This document shows, piece after piece, positions 1 through 6,215 of a DNA stretch of 12,686 nucleotides. The stretch is taken from positions 1-12,686 of the forward strand of contig CALFGH010000100.1 in assembly GCA_937958315.1 (NCBI GenBank), written 5' to 3'. This stretch comes from an uncultured Collinsella sp. Lineage in GTDB: Bacteria; Actinomycetota; Coriobacteriia; Coriobacteriales; Coriobacteriaceae. Numbering within the stretch: the first letter of the stretch is position 1; every line of letters begins with the position of its first letter. The position numbers and the translations under genes are program-made. The notes beneath the pieces were generated by a model that worked only from the letters and a program-made list of their open reading frames with translations, searched no databases and was not told the DNA's origin.

Positions 1-1
1 T

Positions 2-80
2 CTGTCCAGGCGGAGGCATATAAGGTTCCCTGCTCGGACAGTCCTGCGCAAGACGGAGGCCACATTAAGTGGCCTCCTTT
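2..80 (+). ncRNA. Possible 3' end of an unidentified structured RNA, ending in a terminator hairpin
   Basis: The window opens with CTGTCC (2-7) that can pair with GGACAG (36-41). This is followed by a perfect 9-bp hairpin, GGAGGCCAC (55-63) / GTGGCCTCC (69-77) with loop ATTAA, and a short TTT. No open reading frame with a ribosome binding site covers it. The arrangement fits the tail of a structured RNA or an untranslated region with an intrinsic terminator. I checked by eye for tRNA T-loop, tmRNA tail, SRP and RNase P signatures and saw none. The second hairpin is clear; calling the whole stretch an RNA gene is speculative because its 5' part lies outside the window. Confidence 0.3.
55..80 (+). 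terminator. Intrinsic terminator-like hairpin
   Basis: A perfect 9-bp GC-rich stem, GGAGGCCAC (55-63) and GTGGCCTCC (69-77), encloses a 5-base loop and is followed by TTTG. The U-run is short. It probably ends a transcript that enters from the left edge. Confidence 0.55.
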
Positions 81-146
81 GCGTGCGGAACTCGCGATCG
101 ATGTTGCCCCATACGCCCGCCCAGGTTCTTGGGTAACGTTGCTGGA

Positions 147-174
147 CGAACGTCGCTTTGCTCGTTCGCTTTTT
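147..174 (+). terminator. Weak terminator-like hairpin
   Basis: CGAACG (147-152) and CGTTCG (163-168) form a 6-bp stem with a 10-base loop, followed by CTTTTT (169-174). It is short, so it could be chance. It may be a back-up terminator for the transcript entering from the left. The rest of 81-214 shows nothing recognisable. Confidence 0.35.
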
Positions 175-214
175 GATCTGGAGAGCCGGGTGGGCTGATA
201 GATAGATACGAGTA

Positions 215-250
215 GGGGCTCTCCCGTACATGGACGGGAGAGCCCCTTGT
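215..250. terminator. 13-bp hairpin between convergent transcripts, probable terminator for manA
   Basis: A perfect 13-bp inverted repeat runs from 215-227 (GGGGCTCTCCCGT) to 234-246 with a 6-base loop. It lies 28 bases beyond the manA stop codon on the minus strand. On the plus strand it is followed by TTGTTGCGTTT; on the minus strand the U-tract is poor. It probably stops transcription from both directions. The stem is certain; the direction is inferred. Confidence 0.7.
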
Positions 251-273
251 TGCGTTTGGGTTGTTGGTACGAC

Positions 274-1206
274 CTAGAGGTGCGAGATGATCAGTTCCAT
301 CTTGCCCTCGAGCTCGATCTTGTCCACGGTGCTCGGAGCCAGCAGGTGGCTTCCCTTGTGGACGGGGTCGCCGCAGATGGTGCCTTCGCCGTCGATGACC
401 GACAGGCACATGAAGGGCCAGCGCTGGTCGAGGGTCTTGCTGCCGTCGACGCGCACGCGATCGACGGTGTAGCAGGGGTTGGACTCGAGCTCGGTCACGC
501 CGTCCACCTCGGGCGCGGTTATCGTGCCGTCGGTCGGAGCCTGAGCATCAAAGTCGATGCAGTCGAGACTCTGCTCAATGTGCAGCGGGCGCAGCTTGCC
601 GTCGGTGCCGGGACGGTCGTAGTCGTACAGGCGATACGTCACGTCGCTCGACTGCTGCGTCTCCAAAATGAGCGTGCCGGTCTTGATGGCGTGCACGGTA
701 CCGGAATCAATCTGGAAAAAGTCGCCCTTGTGGATCGGCAGTACGTTGAGCATATCGTCCCAGCGGCCGTCCTCGATCATCTGTGCGGCCTCGGCGCGGT
801 CATGCGCGCGCTGGCCGACGATGATTGTGGCGCCGGGCTCGCAATCCAGCACATACCAGCACTCGGTTTTGCCCAGACTGCCGTTCTCGTGCTCAGCGGC
901 GTACTCGTCGTTGGGATGAATCTGGATCGAAAGGTCGTCTTTGGCGTCCAGAATCTTAATGAGCAGCGGGAACTCCTTGCCCTCGCAGTTGCCAAAGAGC
1001 TCGCGGTGCTCGGCCCACAGCCACGAAAGCGTGTGGCCTGCATACGGGCCCTCCGCAATCTGGCAGTCACCGTTGGGGTGGGCCGAGATGGCCCAACACT
1101 CACCGATTGGACCCTCGGGAATGTCGTAACCAAATACGGTTTCGAGTTGACGGCCGCCCCAGATCTTCTCGTGGAAGATCGGCGTCAGTTTAATCAAATC
1201 GGACAT
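274..1206 (-). CDS. manA: Mannose-6-phosphate isomerase, class I (cupin type)
   Basis: This enzyme interconverts mannose-6-phosphate and fructose-6-phosphate in the cytoplasm using a bound zinc ion. Numbered from the upstream ATG at 1212, the zinc ligands of type I phosphomannose isomerases are visible: Q97 and H99 in SIQIHPND, E117 in KTECWYVL, and H174 in SGTVHAI. The catalytic arginine fits R194 in YRLYDYDR. The N-terminal IWGG and GECWAIS signatures are also typical. At about 310 residues it is the short bacterial form. I chose the ATG at 1206 because GGGAG (1218-1214) lies 7 bases before it, whereas the ATG at 1212 lies only 1 base from it. It sits 73 bases downstream of the GntR gene on the same strand and may be co-transcribed. 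The family call is secure; the physiological substrate link to the beta-glucoside genes is inferred. Confidence 0.93.
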   Translation of the reverse strand: MSDLIKLTPIFHEKIWGGRQLETVFGYDIPEGPIGECWAISAHPNGDCQIAEGPYAGHTLSWLWAEHRELFGNCEGKEFPLLIKILDAKDDLSIQIHPNDEYAAEHENGSLGKTECWYVLDCEPGATIIVGQRAHDRAEAAQMIEDGRWDDMLNVLPIHKGDFFQIDSGTVHAIKTGTLILETQQSSDVTYRLYDYDRPGTDGKLRPLHIEQSLDCIDFDAQAPTDGTITAPEVDGVTELESNPCYTVDRVRVDGSKTLDQRWPFMCLSVIDGEGTICGDPVHKGSHLLAPSTVDKIELEGKMELIISHL

Positions 1207-1230
1207 GTTCATACTCCCATTGTGCTGCGC

Positions 1231-1264
1231 GGGCGCCGCGTAAAACTGCTCAAAACGAGCGCCC
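1231..1264 (-). other. Intercistronic hairpins between gntR and manA
   Basis: GGGCGC (1231-1236) can pair with GCGCCC (1259-1264), or GCTC (1248-1251) with GAGC (1257-1260). The two inverted repeats overlap at 1259-1260, so they are alternatives. No U-run follows on the minus strand, so neither looks like a full terminator. A role in mRNA processing or partial attenuation between the regulator and manA is possible but unproven. Confidence 0.3.
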
Positions 1265-1279
1265 GTATGACCATAAAAC

Positions 1280-1999
1280 CTATGCCAACGTTACATTGTG
1301 CAACTCAAAGCGGTCGCCAACGTTGCGCGAGGTCGAATACTCAAAGGCGGCACCACTGTCCAAAAAGCCAATCTGAGTGAGCTCGAGCAAGGGAGAGCCA
1401 GGTTTGGTGTCCAGACGCTCGGCTTCTTCCTCGGTTGCTGCCACGGCGCGAATGGTACGGTGAAAGCTCGAAATTTTCAGCCCGCATTGCTCGCGGATGA
1501 AATGGTAGAGCGATCCGTACAGGTCCTTCTTTTTCAGCCCCGGAATCAGCTCGAGGGGCATGTAGGTGTACTCGATAACGATGGGCTCCCCATCGGCCTG
1601 ACGCACGCGCACGACGTGATAGGCAAAGTCATCCTCGGCAATTCCCAGCTGGGCTGCGATGTCCGCTGGTGGATTAACAATCGAGAAATCGTAGACCACC
1701 GAGGTCACCTTCTCCCCGCGGTGCTCATACGAAAAGCCCTGGGCACGGTCGTTTTTGCCCTGGAAAAACGCCTGGCCGGGAAGCCCTGCCGTGTCCTTAA
1801 CGTAGGTACCCGATCCGCGTCGGCTGGTAATAAGACCTTCCTCGGTGATTTGTTCAATAGCTCGTTTGACGGTGATTTTGGAAACGCTATAGAGCTCGCA
1901 GAACTCAACGACGGTGGGAAGCTTGTCGCCCGGTTTAAGAGCGCCATCCTCGATACTTCGACGAATATCTGCAGCTATCGCCTCGTATTTGGGAATCAT
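1280..1999 (-). CDS. GntR-family transcriptional regulator with UTRA ligand domain (HutC/FarR subfamily), probable regulator of the beta-glucoside operon
   Basis: The 239-residue protein starts with a GntR winged helix-turn-helix (about residues 1-70): YEAIAADIRRSIEDG, then LKPGDKLPT and a VSKITVKRAIEQITEEGLI recognition region ending in RRGSGTYV. The rest (about 85-235) fits a UTRA effector-binding domain, which in this subfamily usually binds a phosphosugar or related metabolite. Length is normal. The ATG at 1999 is supported by AAGGAGG (2010-2004) 4 bases upstream. It is transcribed away from the GH1/PTS operon and upstream of manA, the classic position of a local repressor that also regulates itself. 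Candidate operators lie in 2029-2116. The effector cannot be read from the sequence; a 6-phospho-glucoside is a reasonable guess. Confidence 0.92.
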   Translation of the reverse strand: MIPKYEAIAADIRRSIEDGALKPGDKLPTVVEFCELYSVSKITVKRAIEQITEEGLITSRRGSGTYVKDTAGLPGQAFFQGKNDRAQGFSYEHRGEKVTSVVYDFSIVNPPADIAAQLGIAEDDFAYHVVRVRQADGEPIVIEYTYMPLELIPGLKKKDLYGSLYHFIREQCGLKISSFHRTIRAVAATEEEAERLDTKPGSPLLELTQIGFLDSGAAFEYSTSRNVGDRFELHNVTLA

Positions 2000-2021
2000 G
2001 GAACCTCCTTTCCGACATATA

Positions 2022-2049
2022 TGAATACAAAAGTAAGTATAACCCTCAA
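2022..2049 (-). promoter_or_regulatory. Candidate promoter for the GntR gene
   Basis: On the minus strand TTGAGG (2049-2044) and TATTCA (2027-2022) are separated by 16 bases, a sigma70-like arrangement about 20 bases upstream of the GntR start. A second possible -10, TATACT (2041-2036), lies inside it without a convincing -35. One TTACTTTT copy sits in the spacer. Confidence 0.4.
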
Positions 2050-2116
2050 CAGGGCACCCATATTACTTTTATCTAAGAAGTTCGAGAAAGAAAAAAGAAA
2101 AAGACGCTTTACTTTT
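2029..2116. promoter_or_regulatory. Three TTACTTTT motifs, candidate GntR operators in the divergent promoter region
   Basis: The octamer TTACTTTT occurs on the minus strand at 2036-2029 and on the plus strand at 2063-2070 and 2109-2116. The first lies between the predicted -35 and -10 of the regulator gene. It sits within an ATAC-N8-GTAT inverted repeat (2025-2040). The third overlaps the predicted -35 of the GH1 operon. The region is AT-rich, so chance is not excluded, but the placement is what an autoregulated divergent repressor would need. Confidence 0.4.
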
Positions 2117-2135
2117 AAAATTAGAACGCTATAGT
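2108..2135 (+). promoter_or_regulatory. Candidate sigma70-type promoter of the beta-glucoside operon
   Basis: TTTACT (2108-2113) and TATAGT (2130-2135) are separated by 16 bases. Transcription would begin near 2142 and give a leader of about 160 bases that contains the large inverted repeat at 2175-2272. The sequence sits in the only AT-rich stretch upstream of the GH1 gene. Confidence 0.5.
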
Positions 2136-2174
2136 TTAAGCAACGAACGGAATCCTTCCGCACAACAGGATCGA

Positions 2175-2272
2175 CCGTTTGGGGACGGTTTTGTTTTGGC
2201 GGGTTGGATATCGGTATGACCGGTGCGCGCCCGCGCCGGATAACCTGCCAAAGCAAACCCGTCTCCAACCGG
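2175..2272. repeat. Large inverted repeat in the leader of the GH1 gene (dispersed repeat family, two copies)
   Basis: Two 31-base arms, 2175-2205 and 2242-2272, pair with only three mismatches and three G-U pairs. The 36-base centre holds a second hairpin (around CCGGTGCG and CGCGCCGG). Each arm carries a version of AACCTGCCAAARCAAACC; a third version is found at 6123-6147 upstream of the glucokinase gene. No T-run follows, so this is not a simple terminator. The 2000-2302 interval (303 bases) otherwise holds only the divergent promoters and operators described separately. Confidence 0.65.
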
Positions 2273-2302
2273 AAGCTCTAGAACACGAAAGCGAGGACTT
2301 TG

Positions 2303-3703
2303 ATGGCACAGTATCAGCTGCCCAACGACTTCTTCTTTGGCGCTGCTATGTCCGGCCCGCAGACTGAGGGTCAGTGGAACCAGGGCGGCAAGCTCGAGAA
2401 CCTGTGGGACACCTGGTCCATCCAGGATCTGGGTTCGTTCTACAACCGCGTTGGCTCTTACGCCGGCAATGACTTTATGACCAAGTACCAGGAAGACCTT
2501 CGCATTTTGAAGGACTTGGGCCTGGATACCTATCGCACTTCCATCCAGTGGAGCCGTCTGCTCGATGCCGATGGCAACCTCAACGAGGAAGGCGCTGCGT
2601 GGTATCACGAGTTGTTCCGCGCTTCTCGCGAGGCCGGCCTGGAGCCGTTTGTCAACTTGTATCACTTTGACATGCCCACTTACCTCTTTAACCGTGGCGG
2701 TTGGGAGAGCCGTGAGGTCGTCGAGGCTTACGCGCATTACGCCGACGTCGCCTTCCACGAGTTTGGCCAGGAGATTAAGTACTGGTTCACCTTTAACGAG
2801 CCCATCGTCGAGCCCGAACAGCGCTATCAGGAGGGCGTGTGGTTCCCGCAGCTCCACGACTTTAGCCGCGCTCGCACCGTGCAGTATCACATTTCGCTGG
2901 CGCACGCGCTGGCCGTGGCCAACTACCGTCGCGCCTATGACGAGGGCGCTGTTCGCGCCGATGCTAAGATCGGCATGATCAACTGCTTTACCCCGGTCTA
3001 CACCAAGGAGAATCCCAGCGAGGCAGACCTCGAGGCTGTGCGTATGACCAGCGGCATCAACAATCGCTGGTGGCTCGACCTTATTACCAAGGGCGAGCTT
3101 CCTGCCGACGTGCTCGGCAGCCTGGCCGAGGGCGGCGTTAAGCTCCCGTTCCGTGCCGGCGACCAAGAGATTCTCAAGCAGGGTGTTGTCGACTGGCTCG
3201 GCTGCAACTACTACCACCCCACGCGTGTTCAGGCACCGGCGAGCAAGGTCGACCAGTACGGCCTGCCGCATTTTGCCGACGAGTACGTATGGCCCGATGC
3301 CGTTATGAACGAGAGCCGCGGCTGGGAGATCTACCCGCAGGGCCTCTACGACTTTGGCATGGACTGCGCTAAGAACTACCCCGATCTTGAGTGGTTCGTT
3401 TCCGAGAACGGCATCGGCATCATGGACGAATACAAGAACCGTGACGCCGAAGGAACCATCCAGGATGACTACCGAGTCGACTTTGTGCGCCAACACCTGG
3501 AGTGGGTTGCCAAGGCAATCTCCGAGGGCGCCAAATGCCGGGGCTATCACTATTGGGCCGTCATCGATAACTGGTCTTGGGCCAATGCCTTTAAGAATCG
3601 CTATGGCTTTGTCGAGGTCGATCTGATGGATGGCTACAAGCGCCGCCTTAAGAAGTCGGCAGCCTGGCTCAAACAGGTCGCCACGACCCACGTGGTTGAT
3701 TAG
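2303..3703 (+). CDS. Glycoside hydrolase family 1, probable 6-phospho-beta-glucosidase
   Basis: The enzyme would hydrolyse a PTS-imported, 6-phosphorylated beta-glycoside in the cytoplasm. GH1 hallmarks, numbered from the ATG at 2303: QTEG near residue 20, the acid/base glutamate E166 in TFNEP, and the nucleophile E368 in FVSENG. The 466-residue length is normal. The ATG is supported by GAGGA 5 bases upstream; TTG at 2300 is an unlikely alternative. The phosphate-binding loop reads NWSWANAFKNRYG: S425 and Y434 match the serine and tyrosine that grip the phosphate in LacG-type enzymes, but the usual lysine position holds N432, with K431 one place earlier. Specificity is therefore uncertain. 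It leads an operon with PTS EIIC, EIIB and EIIA genes, which favours a phosphorylated substrate. A non-phosphorylated beta-glucosidase is the alternative. Confidence 0.9.
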   Translation: MAQYQLPNDFFFGAAMSGPQTEGQWNQGGKLENLWDTWSIQDLGSFYNRVGSYAGNDFMTKYQEDLRILKDLGLDTYRTSIQWSRLLDADGNLNEEGAAWYHELFRASREAGLEPFVNLYHFDMPTYLFNRGGWESREVVEAYAHYADVAFHEFGQEIKYWFTFNEPIVEPEQRYQEGVWFPQLHDFSRARTVQYHISLAHALAVANYRRAYDEGAVRADAKIGMINCFTPVYTKENPSEADLEAVRMTSGINNRWWLDLITKGELPADVLGSLAEGGVKLPFRAGDQEILKQGVVDWLGCNYYHPTRVQAPASKVDQYGLPHFADEYVWPDAVMNESRGWEIYPQGLYDFGMDCAKNYPDLEWFVSENGIGIMDEYKNRDAEGTIQDDYRVDFVRQHLEWVAKAISEGAKCRGYHYWAVIDNWSWANAFKNRYGFVEVDLMDGYKRRLKKSAAWLKQVATTHVVD

Positions 3704-3708
3704 CGACC

Positions 3709-3741
3709 GGGCGAACGCCCAGACCGCGCGCCGCCGCGCGC
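3709..3741 (+). other. Paired hairpins between the GH1 and EIIC genes
   Basis: Just after the GH1 stop codon GGGC-GAAC-GCCC (3709-3720) and GCGCGC-CGCC-GCGCGC (3726-3741) can fold. No U-run follows, so these probably mark RNA processing or 3'-end stabilisation rather than termination. The remainder of the 120-base gap holds no gene. Confidence 0.4.
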
Positions 3742-3823
3742 AACACATGGCACATCTGGTGGCAGAGGGCGACAGACCACCGTGCGCATAGGAAAAGGCC
3801 GGATTTGAAAGTTAGGAGCAATC

Positions 3824-5167
3824 ATGGCCAGTGACAACGGAAAGAGCTTCCTCGACAAGTTTGCCGAGGTCTCTGCGAAGGTGGGAAACCAGGTTCACCT
3901 GCGTTCCCTGCGTGACGCCTTCGCGACCATCACGCCGCTCTATATCCTTGCGGGTATCGCGGTTCTTATTAACAACGTCGTGTTCCCTCTGTTCCCGCTC
4001 GATGCGGCGGGCCTTGCCAACCTTCAGACGTGGGGCTCGGCAATTACGCTGGGCACCCTCAACGTCTCTGCCATTATCTTGGCCGGATTGATTGGCTACA
4101 GCCTCGCCAAGAACAAGCGTTTCGATAACCCGCTCGCTTGCGTGGTCGTCGCCATCTCTGCCTTCGTCATCATGATGCCGCAGCAGATCACCGCCTCGCT
4201 TGCCGCCACGAGCCCGCTGCTCACCGACAAGATCACCTCCGCCGAGGTCACGGGCGCCCTTTCGACTGCCAACACCGGCACCAACGGTCTGTTCTCGGCC
4301 ATTATCATTGCTCTGCTCTCCGTCTCGCTCTTCATCAAGATTTCTGGCGTCGAGAAGCTCAAGGTTAAGCTGGGCGAGGGCGTGCCCCCCGCGGTCTCCA
4401 ACTCCTTCAACGTCATGATCCCGATGCTGCTCAACCTCGCAATCTTCGCTCTTGCCGCAGCCCTGCTCGCCGTGTGCGCTGGCACCGATCTGTGCGCCAT
4501 CATCTCCACGTGCATCTCCAACCCGCTCAAGAACATCATGAACGCCGGTCCGTGGGCTGTTATCCTCATCTACACCCTTGCCAACCTGCTGTTCTGCGTC
4601 GGTATTCACCAGTCCACCATCTCTGGCGCTACCGTCGAGCCGATCCTGACCATGCTCATCGTCGACAACATGGCCACCTTCGCCGCCGGTGGCACCATCC
4701 AGCCCGATCACTACATGAACATGCAGATCGTTAACAGCTTCGCCCTCATCGGCGGCTCGGGCTGCACCCTCATGCTTCTGCTCGACACGCTCCTGTTCTC
4801 CAAGAACAAGGCTTCCGAGACCGTTTCCAAGATGGCTATCCTGCCCGGTCTGTTCAACATCAACGAGCCGGTTATCTACGGTTACCCCATCGTGTACAAC
4901 CTGCCGCTCATGATCCCGTTTGTCCTCCTTCCCGATTTGTTCATCGGCATCACCTATGGCCTTACCTGCGCAGGCATCATCAGCCCCTGCATCGCCCAGG
5001 TGCCCTGGACCATGCCTCCCGTCATCAATGCCCTGCTCGCTACGGGCTTTGACTGGCGCGCCGGCGTGTGGCAGGCTCTCGAGATTGTCATTGGCATGGC
5101 CGTCTACCTGCCCTTTATGAAGATTTCCGAGAAGGCAATCGCCAAGCAGGAGGCTCTCGCCGAGTAG
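3824..5167 (+). CDS. PTS system lactose/cellobiose-family EIIC permease
   Basis: This integral membrane protein moves a beta-linked disaccharide across the membrane while the partner EIIB phosphorylates it. The 447-residue sequence has a short cytoplasmic N-terminus, then about ten hydrophobic segments, beginning near residue 35 (ITPLYILAGIAVLI). Family signatures are GVPPAVSNSF (186-195), GIHQ (260-263, usually GIHG) and FNINEPVIYGYPIVYN (344-359). H262 and E348 correspond to the sugar-binding histidine and glutamate known from the ChbC structure; this alignment is by eye. AGGAG lies 5 bases before the ATG. It stands as a single-domain IIC, with IIB and IIA encoded separately downstream. Cellobiose, or another beta-1,4 or beta-1,3 diglucoside, is the likeliest cargo, but a mannose-containing disaccharide is possible given the nearby manA. 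Confidence 0.93.
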   Translation: MASDNGKSFLDKFAEVSAKVGNQVHLRSLRDAFATITPLYILAGIAVLINNVVFPLFPLDAAGLANLQTWGSAITLGTLNVSAIILAGLIGYSLAKNKRFDNPLACVVVAISAFVIMMPQQITASLAATSPLLTDKITSAEVTGALSTANTGTNGLFSAIIIALLSVSLFIKISGVEKLKVKLGEGVPPAVSNSFNVMIPMLLNLAIFALAAALLAVCAGTDLCAIISTCISNPLKNIMNAGPWAVILIYTLANLLFCVGIHQSTISGATVEPILTMLIVDNMATFAAGGTIQPDHYMNMQIVNSFALIGGSGCTLMLLLDTLLFSKNKASETVSKMAILPGLFNINEPVIYGYPIVYNLPLMIPFVLLPDLFIGITYGLTCAGIISPCIAQVPWTMPPVINALLATGFDWRAGVWQALEIVIGMAVYLPFMKISEKAIAKQEALAE

Positions 5168-5196
5168 AACGCCTAACGTTCGTCCCTTTCACCTTT

Positions 5197-5227
5197 GCGG
5201 GCGCCGGTACGCGGTGCCGGTGCCCGC
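5197..5227 (+). other. 14-bp intercistronic hairpin between EIIC and EIIB
   Basis: The arms 5197-5210 and 5214-5227 pair over 14 positions including G-U pairs, with a 3-base loop. The hairpin starts 30 bases after the EIIC stop codon. It is not followed by a clear U-run. It may stabilise the upstream mRNA or partially terminate. The 162-base EIIC-EIIB gap also holds a run of seven G (5254-5260). Confidence 0.45.
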
Positions 5228-5298
5228 GGCTCTCTCCCTTGTGTAAAGATGCAGGGGGGGTGGGCACAATAGCCGCAAGGAATAAAACCAGTTGTCGT

Positions 5299-5313
5299 CT
5301 GCGCGCCGCGCAG
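5299..5313 (+). promoter_or_regulatory. Small hairpin immediately before the EIIB ribosome binding site
   Basis: CTGCGC (5299-5304) pairs with GCGCAG (5308-5313) around a 3-base loop, four bases before AAGGAGG. It leaves the Shine-Dalgarno sequence free, so it would act as a 5' cap or processing boundary rather than as a block on translation. Confidence 0.3.
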
Positions 5314-5329
5314 TTATAAGGAGGAAACC

Positions 5330-5632
5330 ATGAAGAAGATCATGCTCTGCTGCAATGCCGGTATGTCTACGAGCCTGCTGGTCCAGAAGATGCAGGCCGA
5401 GGTTGCAAACCGTGGTCTGGATATCGAGGTCGAGGCTCGTCCCATGAACGAGGCCCACGATCACCTGGACGAGTGCGACATGTTGCTGCTTGGCCCGCAG
5501 ATTGGCTACACCAAGGGTGACTTTGAGAAGGAGGCCGCCGGCCGCTTCCCGGTCGAGGTTATCAACATGGTCGACTACGGCCGCATGAACGCTGCCGGTA
5601 TCATCGACCACTGCGTCAGCGTGATGGGCTAG
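5330..5632 (+). CDS. PTS system lactose/cellobiose-family EIIB component
   Basis: The 100-residue cytoplasmic protein receives phosphate from EIIA and passes it to the sugar held by EIIC. The phosphorylated cysteine is C8, in the phosphatase-like loop CNAGMSTS directly after the first strand (KKIMLC). The middle carries LLLGPQIGYTKGDFEKE and the end INMVDYGRMNAAGIIDH, both typical of the CelA/ChbB fold. Length is normal. AAGGAGG lies 5 bases before the ATG. The EIIA gene starts 9 bases after its stop codon, so the two are translationally close. Confidence 0.95.
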   Translation: MKKIMLCCNAGMSTSLLVQKMQAEVANRGLDIEVEARPMNEAHDHLDECDMLLLGPQIGYTKGDFEKEAAGRFPVEVINMVDYGRMNAAGIIDHCVSVMG

Positions 5633-5641
5633 GTGCTCCGC

Positions 5642-5974
5642 ATGGAGGATATGAACGAACTGCAGATGACCTGCTTCGAGATCATCAGCTACGTCGGTAC
5701 CGCCAAGAGCATGTACATCAATGCCGTGCAAAAGGCCAAGGAGGGCGATTTTGACGCCGCCGAGGAGCTTATCAAGCAGGGCGACGAGGCCTATAACGGT
5801 GGCCATGATGTTCACATGGGGCTTCTGAAGAAAGAGGCCAACGGCGAGCGTAACGGCGAGGCCCCGTTGATTCTGCTGCATGCCGAGGACCAGATGGCCG
5901 GCACCGAGACCATGCGCGTCATGGCGACGGAGCTCATCGAGGTTCACAAGCAGCTGCAGGCACTTAAGGCCTAG
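5642..5974 (+). CDS. PTS system lactose/cellobiose-family EIIA component
   Basis: This cytoplasmic helical-bundle protein, usually a trimer, takes phosphate from HPr on a histidine and hands it to EIIB. Counting from the ATG at 5642 the active histidine is H80 in LILLHAEDQM, with D83 at the place of the trimer-axis metal aspartate. Most family members read HAQDHLM, so the second histidine is a glutamine here (Q84). The N-terminus (LQMTCFEIISYVGTAKSMYI) and the GDFDAAEELI helix are typical. Three starts are possible: GTG 5633, ATG 5642 and ATG 5651. I chose 5642 because AGGTG lies 6 bases upstream; GGAGG is only 2 bases before 5651. The resulting 110 residues match family length. It is the last gene of the operon, with a strong terminator after it. 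Confidence 0.9.
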   Translation: MEDMNELQMTCFEIISYVGTAKSMYINAVQKAKEGDFDAAEELIKQGDEAYNGGHDVHMGLLKKEANGERNGEAPLILLHAEDQMAGTETMRVMATELIEVHKQLQALKA

Positions 5975-6032
5975 TCGGCGTTATCGCCGCGAAGGACCGT
6001 GCGGTCCAACAGACAACATAGTCCCTTTGACG

Positions 6033-6070
6033 GGCGCCGGGAGTCTCCGCCTCCCGGCGCCTTTATTTTT
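6033..6070 (+). terminator. Strong intrinsic terminator of the beta-glucoside operon
   Basis: A perfect 11-bp stem, GGCGCCGGGAG (6033-6043) with CTCCCGGCGCC (6051-6061), has a 7-base loop and is followed by TTTATTTTT. It separates the PTS operon from the glucokinase gene. Confidence 0.9.
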
Positions 6071-6120
6071 GGGGATGGTCTTGCGCGGCCTGTTGAGCAG
6101 CCATTTGCGTTTCCCCAGAT

Positions 6121-6161
6121 AAAACCTGCCAAAACAAACCTGTTCCTTTTTGGTAGGTTTT
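6121..6161. repeat. 14-bp hairpin carrying the dispersed AACCTGCCAAAACAAACC motif
   Basis: AAAACCTGCCAAAA (6121-6134) pairs with 6148-6161 over 14 positions, including one G-U pair, around a 13-base loop; a T-run ends the 3' arm. Bases 6123-6146 are nearly identical to the right arm of the inverted repeat before the GH1 gene (2242-2266). It may act as a terminator, a dispersed repeat or a shared regulatory site. It lies 54 bases upstream of the glucokinase start. Confidence 0.6.
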
Positions 6162-6215
6162 TGCCTTGGGAGCGGTACCATACAGGCAATGTTTAAACGA
6201 GAAAGGTGGGCTCCC

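Noticed and set aside
1..80. L10 leader, T-box or RNase P RNA at the left edge
   Set aside because: A short CAAGACGGAGG stretch recalls ribosomal leader motifs, but no ribosomal protein gene or T-box TGGNACCGCG follows and no conserved RNase P segment is visible.
65..409. 114-codon minus-strand frame at the left edge
   Set aside because: It overlaps the end of manA and runs through two hairpins, with a biased composition and no start signal.
247..1380. 377-codon plus-strand frame opposite manA
   Set aside because: manA on the minus strand has all zinc ligands and a ribosome binding site; this frame has neither.
2142..2302. BglG/LicT-type antiterminator site in the GH1 leader
   Set aside because: No RAT-like sequence overlapping a U-rich terminator is visible, and there is no BglG-family gene nearby; the local regulator is GntR-type.
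2129..3748. 539-codon open frame on the minus strand opposite the GH1 gene
   Set aside because: The plus-strand frame carries all GH1 catalytic motifs; the antisense frame is low complexity and runs through the inverted repeat.
3812..4711. 299-codon minus-strand frame opposite EIIC
   Set aside because: Extremely rich in Asp, Arg, Glu and Gly, as expected for the antisense of a hydrophobic membrane protein.
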